DNA from: Prorocentrum cordatum
Lineage: Eukaryota; Sar; Dinophyceae; Prorocentrales; Prorocentraceae
Direction of reading: 5' to 3'
Assembly (NCBI GenBank): GCA_963575745.1
Contig: CAUYUJ010016138.1
Location: forward strand, 930,436 to 985,587
DNA: 55,152 nucleotides
The notes below the pieces were generated by a model that made no database searches, was not told where the DNA came from, and saw nothing but the letters and a program-made list of their open reading frames with translations. Position numbers and translations under genes: made by a program. Below are positions 1 through 10,007 of this stretch, piece after piece. Every line of letters starts with the position of its first letter. Positions within the stretch are counted from its first letter, which is position 1.

Positions 1-435
1 AAAAACATAAGTAAGGAAAGGACGGGAGAGCGAGAGGTCAGGCAGGCTTAAGAAGGATATACATCGTTCCAGGACGTTCCGCATCCTTCTCAGGGCGTTC
101 CAGAGCGCTCTGGAACGGCCTCGACGCACGACTCTTACATACTCCAAACCTGCCAGCTCTAAACGATCCCGAGCTCTCTCTGCCCGATGTTGTCTTCTTC
201 CTGCCGCAGTCGTCAGAAAGAGAGGGAGAGAGAGAGAGAGAGAGAGGGAGAGGAAGCATGGAGGAGGCGGACCCCCATGCCCTCGACAGGCGCAAGCGAC
301 TACTCCGCGGCCAGCGCTGGCCTCGCCGCCTACCAGCAGCTCAGGCTCGGGGGGACCCGAACGGGGATTGAAGCAGCTGGGACGAAGGCCGACTGCAGTT
401 CTCGTCCCCTCTGGGCAGGTCTTTCTGCGCTGTGT
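1..435. other. No gene seen; short (GA)n tract
   Basis: I find no supported gene here. A (GA)n/(GGGA) simple tract lies at about 219-255, and the open frames across it are low-complexity Arg/Glu strings on one strand and Ser/Leu strings on the other. Confidence 0.6.
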
Positions 436-640
436 CTTCGGGGGACCTCGCCTGCCCCCACAGTTGGTGCTCTTCTCCTCTTGTGCCCGACGCGGGCTCG
501 ATGTGGGCTGGAAGCGGATTTGGCGTGGATCCCACGCGGACTCGACGCGGAGCCGACGAGGCTGACATGGATTCGACACGGCTTCGACGCAGAATGGGCC
601 GTGACGGTGCAGGCAAGAGGCCCCCCCCGAGGATGCAGCA
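436..640 (+). repeat. Dispersed repeat V, copy 1
   Basis: About 200 bp that recurs at 2520-2722. Both copies read ACCTCGCCTG, then CCCGACGCGGGCTCGAT, then a run of imperfect 9-12 bp units around GACGCGGA, then GAGCCGACGAGGC, and end near GAGGATGCA. The copies differ throughout, so this is an old family. Confidence 0.75.
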
Positions 641-939
641 GAGGGTCTCGTTGCCGGTGCCGCAGTGGAGACGCTGCCCATTCGGGGTGAGCGTCGCCCG
701 CCCAGGCAGCGGCTGCTGTGGATTCGGGCCAAGGTTCCCCTGAGAACCCGACGTCCAGAACCAATTGCAACATCGTGAGATAATCAGCGGCACCGTAACG
801 GGTCTTCACTGAGAGGTTTTTTGTTGGAAGTTCGCCGAACGTTGCCACGCCCGAAAAGGTGACGCTGCGGCAGCCTGCGATGACGGGGCTCCTTGAGGGG
901 ATCCAGGCCACGAGACTTCGGGTCCAGGCTGAGGACCTG

Positions 940-1061
940 GCATCGCTCGGACGTATGCTTTTTTTTCTCGGCGATGACCATCGAGGAGCATCCGTGATCA
1001 TTTGGCGAAAAAACCACGCACGAAACCGGAAAAAACAGGGAATGGACGTCCGAGCGATGGC
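940..1061 (+). mobile_element. MITE-like element P, copy 1
   Basis: About 122 bp with terminal inverted repeats: GCATCGCTCGGACGT on the left and ACGTCCGAGCGATGGC on the right. The interior has a T-rich run, TTCTCGGCGA, GACCATCGAGGAGCAT and an AAACCGGAAAA block. Related copies are at 3614-3721, 6200-6320 and 21366-21498. No coding capacity; non-autonomous by size. Confidence 0.75.
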
Positions 1062-1217
1062 GAGAGGAGGAGGCAGCAGAGGCTGCCTCCTCTGCAGGCA
1101 GGCCGCACGAATTGGAGCCCCTCTGGTACTGCTGCGTGGCCTACATCTGGGAGGGTTGGGCTCCCTGGGCCACTGAGTGGAGTCCCCGTGCAAGGGGCGC
1201 CGAGAGGCCAGGGTGAA

Positions 1218-1360
1218 GTCGGGACTACAGGAGGAATATCCAAAAATAGTAAAAACATAGTCTGGGGGCGATTTTTTAAAAGTATGTTTGAGGATTTTAG
1301 TTGGGGTTGGGTATTTTCATTTTTCGCCCAAACTCGGCCTGTAGGGGGACAGGCCCCACC
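1218..1360 (+). mobile_element. MITE-like element F, copy 1 (edges damaged)
   Basis: Family F copy recognised by ACTACAGGAGGAATATCC on the left, the interior ACATAGTCTGGGGGCGATTT, a TTTCGCCCAAA segment, and the right terminus GCCTGTAGGGGGACAGGCCC. The left terminus lacks the GCATGTCC part. Complete copies are at 10574-10810 and 48347-48489. Confidence 0.7.
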
Positions 1361-1544
1361 CAAGACCAGGGCCAGAGGGCCCCTGGGCCTCACCCGTCCG
1401 CGGCACTGCTCGAGCCGGACCGATCCGTGAGGGCCCTGCGTGTCGGGGCAACGTAAGGCTGAAGTGAGCCGGAGCGCGGGTCAGCCGACGCTTCTTGACG
1501 AGCGTGTCCTTCGATTGCGCGTACGTCTTGTCCCTCAACAGCTC

Positions 1545-1880
1545 TGGGAGTATACCTGTAGTCCGGGGAGGGTACCTGTAGTCCAGAGGAGGGGTACCTG
1601 TAGTCCGGTTGGAGGTACCAGTAGTCGGGGGCGGGGTACTTGCAGTTCGGGGGAACCTGTAGTCTGGGGGGGTACCTGCAGTCTGGGGTGGAACGCGTGT
1701 TCACTCGTCAACGCACGCGTGGATGTAATCCTGTTGGCGTACTTGTAATCAGGGGGGGTACCTGTAGTCCAGGGGGGATACCTGTAGACCAGGGGGGGTA
1801 CCTGTAGTCCGGGGGAGGGTTACCTGTAGTTCGGGGAGGGGGTACCTGTAGCCCGGGGGGTGGTAGTCCGGGGACCCAGA
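1545..1880 (+). repeat. GGTACCTGTAGTCC minisatellite
   Basis: Roughly 15 imperfect units of 17-25 bp around GGTACCTGTAGTCC followed by a run of G. Units between about 1685 and 1745 are interrupted by unrelated sequence (GTGTTCACTCGTCAACGC and neighbours). Many units carry a KpnI-type GGTACC palindrome. Confidence 0.85.
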
Positions 1881-1894
1881 ACTATTGAGGGACA

Positions 1895-2010
1895 CAGGGT
1901 AAGAGAGACCTTTCGCCGGAGTGACCTTTGGTGCGGGCTCATCTGGGTCCCCACTATCGCTGAGCGTGATGCGATAGAGGCTGCTTGTGCGCTTGGATTT
2001 GGCCACATTG
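1895..2010 (+). repeat. Dispersed repeat O, copy 1
   Basis: Shares GAGTGACC.TTGGTGCGGGCTC and, further right, ATCGCTGAGCG with 21524-21790. The spacing between shared blocks differs, so one or both copies carry indels. Confidence 0.5.
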
Positions 2011-2280
2011 CGCCCCCTTGGTCCGCGCACCAAAGGCCCCGTGTACCCAGGGTCACTCTTGCGTGTACTCGAGTCCTTGACTTTGACGGTTCAGTTTTCG
2101 TGGGATGTCTGCGGCGGTGTTTCGCGTCAAATTTCAGATTGGGCCTCGTCACTTCCATGATGGCCCTGCCAGGCCAACCCGAGTCCCCCGAGCCCGAGTC
2201 TTACTTTCGCCCCGGCCGGGGCCCGGGGAGAACGTCCGGCGTGAACAAAGTGGGGGCGCCCCGATCTCAGGGCTTGCCGT

Positions 2281-2475
2281 TTCTCGAAGCAGAGACAGGT
2301 GCATAGGCAACTCTCCGCGCGGAGTTTTTGGATCAGCGCTGGACCCCCTCCCTGGCGCACGGAGCGCACCAGGGGCGGCGCGGGAGGCTCCGCCAGGAGA
2401 GCCAGCGACGAGCCAAGAAATCCGCGCGCAGCGCCGGCAGTTCATGTGCATGCAGTGCTCTATTCCTCCAGTTTG
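2281..2475 (+). mobile_element. Foldback element C, copy 1 (degenerate)
   Basis: Diverged copy of the family best seen at 53446-53651. It keeps CTCCGCGCGGAGTTTTTGGA on the left, a GCGCACCAGGGGCGGCG core, and CCAAGAAATCCGCGCGCAG on the right. Confidence 0.65.
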
Positions 2476-2519
2476 GGCGCCACCCCCCCCGCTCCGTCCC
2501 TCTCCAGCTCTTAAGCTGC

Positions 2520-2722
2520 ATCTTCGTGGAACCTCGCCTGTCCCCAAACTTGGTGTCTTATCTAGTGCCCGACGCGGGCTCGATGCGGGCTCGACGCGGA
2601 CTTGGCGTAGATTCCACACGGATTCGACACGGAGCCGACGAGGCAGACATGGGTTCGAGACGGATTCGACGCGGATAGAGCCACGGCGGGACAGACAAAG
2701 GACTCCTGAGGATGCAACATAA
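2520..2722 (+). repeat. Dispersed repeat V, copy 2
   Basis: Second copy of the repeat at 436-640 with the same block order and GACGCGGA-type subunits. It is followed after a short spacer by a GGA tract, and GAGGATGCAACA occurs on both sides of that tract (about 2709 and 2886), suggesting the tract expanded inside or at the edge of the element. Confidence 0.75.
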
Positions 2723-2744
2723 GTTTAGCTTCGACTCCTCGATC

Positions 2745-2882
2745 CAGGGGAGGAGGGGGAGGAGGTGGAGGAGGAGGAAGGCGAGGAGGAAGAGGTGGAA
2801 GAGGAGGAAGAGGTGGAGGTGGTGGCGGAGTAGGAGGAGGAGGAGGAGGAGGAGGAGGAGGAGGAGGAGGAGGAGGAGGTCC
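2745..2882. repeat. (GGA)n purine tract
   Basis: Imperfect then near-perfect GGA triplets. The apparent poly-Arg, poly-Pro and poly-Leu frames across it are translation artefacts. Confidence 0.9.
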
Positions 2883-3044
2883 CCCGAGGATGCAACACAA
2901 CAGTTCGGGACGTGCCACGGAGGCGCGCCGACGCGCACTTCCCCTCGCCGCCGCCCGCCGCCCCGCGTGCGCACTGCGGCGGCAGCGCGGCGCTGCGCCA
3001 GGCCTCGCCGCCGCGCGGCCTCGTCGTCCTCGCCCTCGTCCTAA

Positions 3045-3303
3045 GGCGGGCGTGTCCCCCTACAGGAGGAACTTCCAAGAGTAATCCATAGTAAGGGGGC
3101 GATTTCTTAGCATTTGTCTCGTGTTAAGGAAAACGTCCCAGGAGGCGCCAGACCCTGGAGGATTCCTTATCCAATGAGGGCGGCGGTGGTATCCATAGCC
3201 GATCCACGCTTGGAGTTCCACTGGCTTCCAGACCCAGGATTCCTTATCTAAGGGTTCCTTATCCAATGCCCCCACTGTATTTGTTAGGGGATATGCCCGA
3301 CTT
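3045..3303 (+). mobile_element. MITE-like element F, copy 2, split by repeat R
   Basis: Left part GGCGGGCGTGTCCCCCTACA followed by CAGGAGGAA and the interior TAGTAAGGGGGCGATTTCTT. The right terminus (TTAGGGGATATGCCCGA) reappears at about 3286-3301. The ~160 bp between is a copy of repeat R, so R appears to have inserted into F. Another F interior fragment (ACATAGTCAGGGGACGATTT) lies at 3333-3375. Confidence 0.65.
3115..3276 (+). repeat. Dispersed repeat R, copy 1
   Basis: Contains CTGGAGGATTCCTTATCC near the left and GGGTTCCTTATCCAATGCCC at the right. The same ordered blocks occur over a longer span at 52848-53165 (TTGGAGGATTCCTTCTC; GGGTTCCTCATCCAACGCCC). This copy looks internally deleted relative to the other. 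Confidence 0.7.
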
Positions 3304-3449
3304 CATCCTCGTCCTCGTCCAAAAGGAAGCAAAACATAGTCAGGGGACGATTTTTTAGGGGCACACGCCCGAACTAATCCTCGTCCTCGTCCTCGTCCGT
3401 CGCATCGGTTTGTTGTCGCTTGGACGTGCGCGTTTCTTCGGCGGCGAGC

Positions 3450-3614
3450 CCGGGCCTTCTCAGAGGGCTCGGAAGTCCTCTGGCCTTCCGGGAAGCTTTC
3501 TAAGCCCTCCCCGGAGACACAGAAAGCCCCTCAGAAGGCCGGAGCCTTTTCGAGAAGCCCCGCCGCCTTCTGAGAAGGCCTTCTCCTTCTCACCTTCCCC
3601 CCCTCGCTCGCCGC
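3450..3614 (+). repeat. Dispersed repeat A, copy 1 (right half)
   Basis: Dense in AAGGCCTTCT-type palindromes, ending CTTCTCACCTTCCCCCCCTC and GCTCGCCGCC. The right half matches 24105-24440 and, inverted, 32935-33246. The GTACCCAT... left half is missing here. Confidence 0.8.
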
Positions 3615-3721
3615 CGACGTTTCTCGGCCAGGGCCATCGACGAGCATCTTGGACCATCGCGCGAAAGGACAAACGCACGGACCAGACAAATGCACGGGAC
3701 ATGGACGTTCGAGCCATGGCA
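3614..3721 (+). mobile_element. MITE-like element P, copy 2 (left end truncated)
   Basis: Keeps TTTCTCGGCCAGGGCCATCG, AATGCACGGGACATGGACGT and the right terminus ACGTTCGAGCCATGGC. It abuts the right end of repeat A copy 1 directly, consistent with one element landing in or beside the other. Confidence 0.7.
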
Positions 3722-3889
3722 AGTCGTCCTTTTCGTCGTCGTCCTCCTCCCCCTCATCCCCCATTTCCACAGACTTTGTACGCTGAGTCCGACAGACTGT
3801 GCTTGGCCGTAACTCCCCTTCTGAGCTGACCCGTGCGAGGAGATTTGCAGGGAGGGTCATCGACCTGGTCCAGGGCTTTGTGGGCCCCG

Positions 3890-4110
3890 GAAACGGCAGG
3901 GCCGTTTTTCACCGTTTCCAGAAAAAATGTCCCTTGAAAATGGAAACGGCAAAAAGACGGCGACCGGAAACGGCAAAAAAACGGCTCCAGGATTGTAACC
4001 GGAGCCGGAACCGGTCAAAAAACGGCGGCGGAACCGGTAAAAAAACGGCGTCGGAACCGGCGAAACAACGGCAAAACGGAACCGGTAAAAAAACGGCTCT
4101 GTCGTTTCCA
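3890..4110 (+). repeat. ACGGCAAAAAAACGG minisatellite
   Basis: Imperfect short units built on GGAAACGGCAAAAAAACGG and AACCGGTAAAAAAACGG, about 10 copies, with units of 16-30 bp. No coding support. Confidence 0.85.
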
Positions 4111-4255
4111 GGGCCCACTAAGGTCCAGGGGCACGCGGTCGGATGATGTCGAGATGGATGCCCTCCATCTCATGTCCCCGAGCTGGGCCGCCAAGGCTTT
4201 ACCCAGCCGACAGGCCCACAAGGTCGGGGATTCGGGTCGCCATTCGTTTCCTTAC

Positions 4256-4440
4256 AGTGGAGGCCCATGCCAAGAAACACCCTGCTTGCCTCCAGGGTGC
4301 CCTGGATTTCTTGTGGGTTTCGATTGTTCTGCTGTGGAAATCGTGACGCTCCCGCACCAGAAATCAACGGATCTCCTGGGGTCTCATGGTCGGGTTTCTT
4401 GTAGAAGTCTTCTTCTGGCCCGGCCTCCACTGCATTCGAT
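4256..4440 (+). mobile_element. MITE-like element N, copy 1
   Basis: About 185 bp, starting AGTGGAGGCCCATGCCAAGA and ending GGCCTCCACT, so the first and last 10 bp are inverted repeats. The interior includes GAAACACCCTG, CCAGGGTG.CCTGG and GACGCTCCCGCACCA. A second copy is at 51686-51862 with about three quarters of positions shared by eye. Confidence 0.75.
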
Positions 4441-4528
4441 CGGGCGGGTTAGGCCCGACCCGCCGATCGGCTGCAGACCAGCAAACCAGCCGATCCGCCT
4501 CTAAGACGTGCCGTCAGAAACATGACTT

Positions 4529-4693
4529 TCAGGAGGGGAAAAAACACACAGACACAATTAATCGCCGATTCCTAGGAAAATATGGAAAATATGGGAAGTG
4601 GGGGGGAAGACAAAACCCTAGAGGATATATAGGAAAATATGGGGAATCCTTTTGTTTGTGTGTATCTATTTGTGCGTCTCAGGGCCCCCTCAG
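4529..4693 (+). repeat. Dispersed repeat B, copy 1
   Basis: About 165 bp: AGGAGGGGAAAAAACACACA, CAATTAATCG, repeated AATATGGGAA, AGTGGGGGGGAAGACA, then a TGTGTGTATCTATTTGTG segment and CAGGGCCCC. Four copies lie in the window, all in this orientation. It is A+T richer than its surroundings; no terminal inverted repeat was recognised. Confidence 0.85.
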
Positions 4694-5065
4694 CCTGGAG
4701 ACGAGAAGCCGATCTCGGGGGTCGCCGCAGGTGCCCCAAGTTGCCCAAGTTGCCCTGGGGCGTTCGCCCCACGCTGCGGCCGCGGGGGGGGGCCTCTGGG
4801 CCTCGTGCTGGGGCGCTCCCCGGAGGCCGCGGAGGCCTCCGCGAAGACCCCGGGGGGACGCCCTCGGGCCATGGGGCACCTCTTGGCAGCACCCGACGAT
4901 AGCCCGTGAGAGACCCCAGTGCCCAGGACCCGGCTGCCGCTGATCCCTCGCTCCCTCGTCGCGCGCTTTACGGGGTGGCTAGCATCCCGGCAGGGAGGGG
5001 CCCTCTCCCTCCTCTGGTTTGCAAGCATGGAGCAGATTTCAGTCTTCGGGACTGTAGCGTCCTCC

Positions 5066-5160
5066 TCCCCCTCCTCCTCCTCCTCCTCCTCCTCCTTCTC
5101 CCCCTTCTCCGACTCATCCTCCTACTCCTCCCCCTTGTCCTCCTCGTCCTCCGTTCCATT
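5066..5160. repeat. (CCT)n pyrimidine tract
   Basis: Imperfect CCT/TCC triplets. The stretch from 4694 to 5065 is G+C rich with no supported gene. Confidence 0.85.
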
Positions 5161-5254
5161 TTCTTATAACAGAGTTCTCCCTGTCGTACGCCAAGGCCAG
5201 TCGAAAGGGAGGGCCGGGCGTTTCGCCTGAGACATCGTCACCGTTCATGACCTT

Positions 5255-5625
5255 GCAGCTTAAGCATTGGCAGCAGCTTCACAGATGGAGGGCGGGTCGT
5301 TTACCAAATGTGGCTCTCGCCATAGCGCCGCGCACAGTCGTCGCAAACACTTGCAAGAGCTCCACGGATTGAGGGAGGGTGGTTTTCAAAACGTAGTCAT
5401 CGCGTTAGCGCCGCGCGCATTCGTTTTTTTGTTTTAACACTTGTAAGAGTTTCGCGGAGTGAGGGCGGTCCGCTTTCAACGTGTGATTCTCGCCTGAGCA
5501 CCCCGCGCTCTCGTCTTGCAAACCTTCCACGGGTGGAGGGCGGCTCGTTTTCAAACGGTGGCTCTCGCCGTGGCGCCGCGCATATCCCGTCTTAATACGT
5601 GTAAGGGTTTCGCGGCGTCTTTTAA
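5255..5625 (+). repeat. Tandem repeat, ~85-95 bp unit, four copies
   Basis: Four diverged units share CACTTGTAAGAG.TTCGCGGA, GAGGGCGG, TTTTCAAACGGTGGCTCTCGCC and GCGCCGCGC. The units carry small indels, so frames are not kept and no protein is proposed. Confidence 0.8.
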
Positions 5626-6199
5626 CCAACGTATCGGAAACGGTTTTTCGGACAGATTCAGGATTATGAGGGTGCAACAGTTTCGTTGATCCGCGGTGTT
5701 GAAGTCCCAGGGCCCATCGCGGGGCGCCCAACGGCTGCGTTTTGGTGCCCAGCGTGGCTTGGGTCGTGGCCGCTACGACACCTCACTGGGGGTACGTCGT
5801 TCTGGGGGTAATTACGTTTGGCCCTTCTCAAAGATTGCCCCCCGACTTTAAGACGCGTTTTGGGAAGGTTCTGTGGCCCGTTGAGTAGAAGGCCAACGCA
5901 GGCATTCCTTCCAGCCGCGCCCCCTACAAACGGCATTCACATGCTTGGATGGGTTTGGGGAACCATGCTGTTTCATTTTTGGCGAATCTTGCATTCTCGC
6001 TTGATTTGCACTTTTGGCTGGATTTTTGCATGTAAAAGAGTAGCGACCAAGCGCACACGCCAACCTACCCGAATGATTGGCATGGCCTCATCCCGATGTC
6101 GATCCTAAGGATTCCCTCAGTTTCCGAGGGCGCATCCCTGAGGTCGTCACCGCCTTTGGGCTTGTCAATCTTAGGGATGGGAACAAGCCCGAGGCTGGC
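5626..6199. other. No gene or repeat recognised
   Basis: Lower G+C than the flanks, with scattered stops. I see no domain motif and no match to other parts of the window. Confidence 0.5.
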
Positions 6200-6320
6200 C
6201 ACATCGCTCGCACGCGTGCATTCCGTCTCGGCAAGGACCATCGAGGAGCACCTCGGATCAGACTGCGGAAGAGCACGCGAAGCCGATGAATGCACGGGGA
6301 AAGGTCCTCCGAGCGACGGC
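6200..6320 (+). mobile_element. MITE-like element P, copy 3
   Basis: Left ACATCGCTCGCACGCGTGCA and right CTCCGAGCGACGGC form diverged terminal inverted repeats. The interior GACCATCGAGGAGCACCTCG matches copy 1. Confidence 0.7.
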
Positions 6321-6549
6321 AAGGGTTGGGAAGGGCGGAGCTTCGAGATCTGCTGCGTGCAGTCAGCTTCGGCCCCGCCGCTGGGCGCGCTCCTCGATGC
6401 CCTGGGCGCCTCCATTGCCGGGCACCTCGGCTGCGCGAGCGCATTGGCTAATGGCCTCCCCCCTTTACAACCCCCTCCTCCTCTCGTCATCATACCTACC
6501 GGTGTGATCTCGCACTGCTTTATTTCGACCGACCGTGTGCCCATAATGC

Positions 6550-7466
6550 GGTCGTGCTGGTGTTTGTGCTGGCGGCCGTGCTGGTGGTCGTGGTTGGTGG
6601 ACGTGCTGGTGGTCGTGCTGGTGGTCGTGCTGCTTGTCGTTCTGGTGGAGGTGCTGGCAGTCGTGCTGGTGGTCGTGCTGGTACTTGTGCTGGTGGTCGT
6701 GCTGGGAAGTGCTGGTGGTCGAGCTGGTGGTCGTGCTGCTGGCTGGTCGTGCTGGTGGTCGTGCTGGTGGTCGTGCTGGGCTGGTGGTCGTGCTGGTGGT
6801 CGTGCTGGCGGTTGTGCTGGTGGTCGTGCTGGTGGCTGGTCGCGTTGGTGGTCGTGCTGGTGATCGTGCTGGCGGTCGTGTTGGTGGCCGTTCTGGTGGA
6901 GGTGCTGGTGATCGTGCTGGTGGTCGTGCTCGTGGTCGTGCTGGTGGTTGTGCTGGTGGTCGTGCTGGTGGCTGGCCGTGCTGGAGGTGCTGGTGGTCGT
7001 GCTGGTGGTCGTGCTTGGTCGTGCTGGTGGCTGGCCGTGCTGGAGGTGCTGGTGGCTGGTCGTGCTGGTGGTCGTGCTGGTGGTCGTGCTGGTGGTCGTG
7101 CTGGTGCTTGTGCTGGTGGTCGTGCTGGCGGTCGTGTTGGTGGCCGTTCTGGTGGAGGTGCTGGTGGTTGTGCTGGTGATCGTGCTGGTGGTCGTGCTGG
7201 TGGTTGTGCTGGTGGTCGTGCTGGTGGCTGGGCGTGCCGGTGCTTGTGCTGGTGGTCGTGCTGGCGGTCGTGTTGGTGGCCGTTCTGGTGGAGGTGCTGG
7301 TGGTCGTGCTGGTGGTCGTGCTGGTGGTTCTGCTGGTGGTCGTGCTGGTGGCTGGCCGTGCTGGAGGTGCTGGTGGTCGTGTTGGTGGTCGTGCTGGTGG
7401 TCGTGCTCGCGGTCGTGTTGCTGGCCGTTCTGGTGGAGGTGCTGGTGGTCGTGCTGGTGGTCGTGC
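6550..7466 (+). repeat. 12-bp minisatellite GTGCTGGTGGTC
   Basis: About 75 imperfect units of GTGCTGGTGGTC with variants (GTGCTGGCGGTC, GTTCTGGTGGAG) and some 10- or 15-bp units, forming higher-order blocks. Because 12 is divisible by 3, all three forward frames stay open for hundreds of codons (Val/Leu, Gly/Arg/Ala and Trp/Ser/Cys strings). I treat these as artefacts. Confidence 0.9.
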
Positions 7467-8862
7467 TGGCCCCTCCCCCTCCCCCCCTGCGCCCCCCCTT
7501 CCCCTTATTCCGACCGACCGTGGGCCACCCCCCCCGCTTCTCCTCCCTGCGCCCCCCTCCCCTTATTCCGACCGACCGTGGGCCACCCCCTCCGCTCCCC
7601 CCTTGCGCCCCCCTCCGCTTATTCCGACCGACCGTGGGCCCCCCCCCGCTCCCCCCTTGCGCCCCCGTCCCCTTCTTCCGCCCGACCGTGGGCCACTCCC
7701 CCCGCTCCTCTTCTGCGCCCCTCTCCCCTTATTCTGACCGACCGTGGCCCCCCCACCGCTCCCCCCCTGCGCCCCCGTCCCCTTATTCCGACCGACCGTG
7801 GGCCACCCCCCCCGCTCCTCCCCTGCGCCCCCCTCCCCTTGTTCCGACCGACCGTGGGCCCCCCCGCTCCTCCCCTTGCGCCCCCCTCCCTTATTCTGGG
7901 CCCCCCCCCCGCTCCTCTCCTTGCGGCCACCCGACCGTGGGCCACCCCCCCCGCCCCCCCCCTGCGCCCCCCTCCTCTTATTCCGACCGACCGTGGGCCA
8001 CCCCTCCGTTCCCCCCCCTTCCCATTATTCCGACCGACCGTGGGCCACCCCCCCCGTCCCCCCTGCGCCCCCCTCCCCTTATTCCGACCGACCGTGGGCC
8101 ACCCCCTCCGCTCCCCCCTTGCGCCCCCCTCCGCTTATTCCGACCGACCGTGGGCCCCCCCCGCTCCCCCCTTGCGCCCCCGTCCCCTTATTCCGACCGA
8201 CCGTGGGCCACTCCCCCCGCTCCTCTTCTGCGCCCCTCTCCCCTTATTCTGACCGACCGTGGCCCCCCCACCGCTCCCCCCCTGCGCCCCCGTCCCCTTA
8301 TTCCGACCGACCGTGGCCACCCCTCCCCCGCTCCTCCCCTGCGCCCCCCCTCCCCTTGTTCCGACCGACCGTGGGCCCCCCCCTTCGCCTCACTGCGTCC
8401 CCCTCCCCTTATTCCGACCGACCGTGGGCCCCCCCCCCGCTCCTCCCTTGCGCCCCCGTCCCCTTATTCCGACCGACCGTGGGCCACCCCCCCCGCTCCT
8501 CCCCTGCGCCCCCCTCCTCTTATTCCGACCGACCGTGGGCCACCCCCCCGTTCCCCATTGCGCCCCCCCTCGATTCCGACCGACCGTGGGCCCCCCGCTC
8601 CCCCCCTGCGCCCCCTCCCTTATTCCGACCGACCATGGGCCCACCCCCGCTACCTCCCCCCTGCGCCCCCCTATTCCGACGACCGTGCCCCCCCCCCTCC
8701 GCTCCCCCCCTGCGCCCCCCTCCCCTTAGTCCAACCGTGCCCCCCCCCCCCCCTTCCCCCTGCGCCCCCCTCTCCATATTCCGACGACCGTGGCCCCTCC
8801 TCCGCTTCCCCCCTTGCGCCCCCCTCCCCTTATTCCGACCGACCGTGGGCCCTCCCTCCCCG
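7467..8862 (+). repeat. ~54-bp C-rich satellite, about 25 copies
   Basis: Each unit contains CTTATTCCGACCGACCGTGG, a C homopolymer run, CGCTCC, and TGCGCCCCCCTCCCC. C-run length varies from unit to unit. The array follows the 12-bp minisatellite with no spacer. Some blocks of several units are duplicated (7560-7800 resembles 8085-8320). Long Pro/Arg/Leu frames here are artefacts. Confidence 0.92.
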
Positions 8863-9020
8863 CTCCCAAAGGCGCAAATGACCAAATCCTTCCCAAACCC
8901 AAAGAAAATCAATGATTTTGGCCTCTTCGGGCCCTCCTAGACGACCTCTTGAAGGCCTCTTGGGCTGTCTTGGAGGCCTCTTTGGAGCCTCTTGGACCGT
9001 CTTGGGCCTCTGGGACCCTT
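8863..9020 (+). repeat. GGCCTCTTGGG block with AATCAATGATTTT module
   Basis: AAAGGCGCAAATGA and AAAATCAATGATTTTGGCC are followed by degenerate units of GGCCTCTTGGGC. The same two-part structure recurs at 13990-14345, 38020-38345 and 40605-41040, and inverted in the 386-bp array at 29745-31388. Confidence 0.7.
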
Positions 9021-9129
9021 CCGAGGCGACCCCGGCGGACAGGCCAGGCGGCCGGGAAGCTCGCCGCCGCCCGCCGCTCGGTGAGCGAGCCTCGGGCCCG
9101 AGGCGAGGATGAGTTGCCTGGGCCAGCCT

Positions 9130-9405
9130 CGGGTCGGAGGCGAGGACGGTGAGGCGGAGGAGGAAGCGGAGGGGGAGGGGGGGGAGGCGGAGGTGGAGGG
9201 GGAGGAGGAGGACGAGAAGGAGGAGGACGAGGACGCAGCGCGCCCGGCCGCATGCCGACGGCGAGGGCGACTCCGCCGCCACGCGCCGCACCGCCCCAGA
9301 AGGTGGAGAGAGGGGGAGGACAAGGAGGAGGTCGAGAACCAGGAGGAGGAAGAGAGGCGGGACAAGAGAAAGTGGAGGTGAGGAGGGGGAGAAGGAGGAC
9401 GAGAC
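9130..9405. repeat. GGAG/GGA purine-rich tract
   Basis: Imperfect purine tract, interrupted around 9235-9300. Between 9406 and 9967 I see no supported gene. Confidence 0.75.
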
Positions 9406-9967
9406 AGAGGACAAGCGACCTTCCTCCATACCCAAACTGACATGCTTCTAGCCGCCCCTTCCCGTCTTCGAATCTGTCCCTTGCCAGCGTGTCGCAGCAA
9501 TTGCGGCGCGCTTCCCGGCGCCTGCCAAGGACTGCCTCCCTCGCGATCCCTGGTTTTCTCCATCTCCCATGGACCCACATCGTCATTGTATGATCCTTGG
9601 CACGCGTGCCCCTTGTTGGACCCGACCCTGTTGTCCGCCGACCTCCGGCGGGCCTCCCGCCACGGGCGCTCTCTCCTGTGGTGGCTGCCCGTTTCTGCGC
9701 ACGCTCTGCTCCGGCGGGGCTACCTGCAGGGCAGGGTCTCAAGGCCTTCCGGAGCGCTCCGAGAAGGCCACGGCGCCCGATGCATCCCCGAGGACCGCTG
9801 GATCTCAGAGGTTCGCGACGTATCCCGATCCGATGTTGCCACGATCCTGGCTTCGCCTCCTCTTTTGGTGCCTCTGCGCAGGCCTGGGCCTTTAAGTGTA
9901 GGCACGTCTGTGGCAGGCTTGGGGCGTCGGGGCATTTCCAGGCCTGCTCTGTCCACGTCGTGGGTCA

Positions 9968-10007
9968 CCAGTGGAGGAGGAGGAGGAGGAGGAGGAGGAG
10001 GAGGAAC
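9968..10007. repeat. (GGA)n tract
   Basis: Near-perfect GGA triplets. From 10008 to 10573 nothing is recognised; the CGTCGTCGTCGTCG stretch near 10130 is simple sequence. Confidence 0.85.

Noticed and set aside
6554-8881. 775-codon frame and other long frames through the minisatellite and C-rich satellite
   Set aside because: All three forward frames are open because of the 12-bp period and stop-poor repeats; the peptides are Val/Leu, Gly/Arg and Pro-rich strings with no domain.
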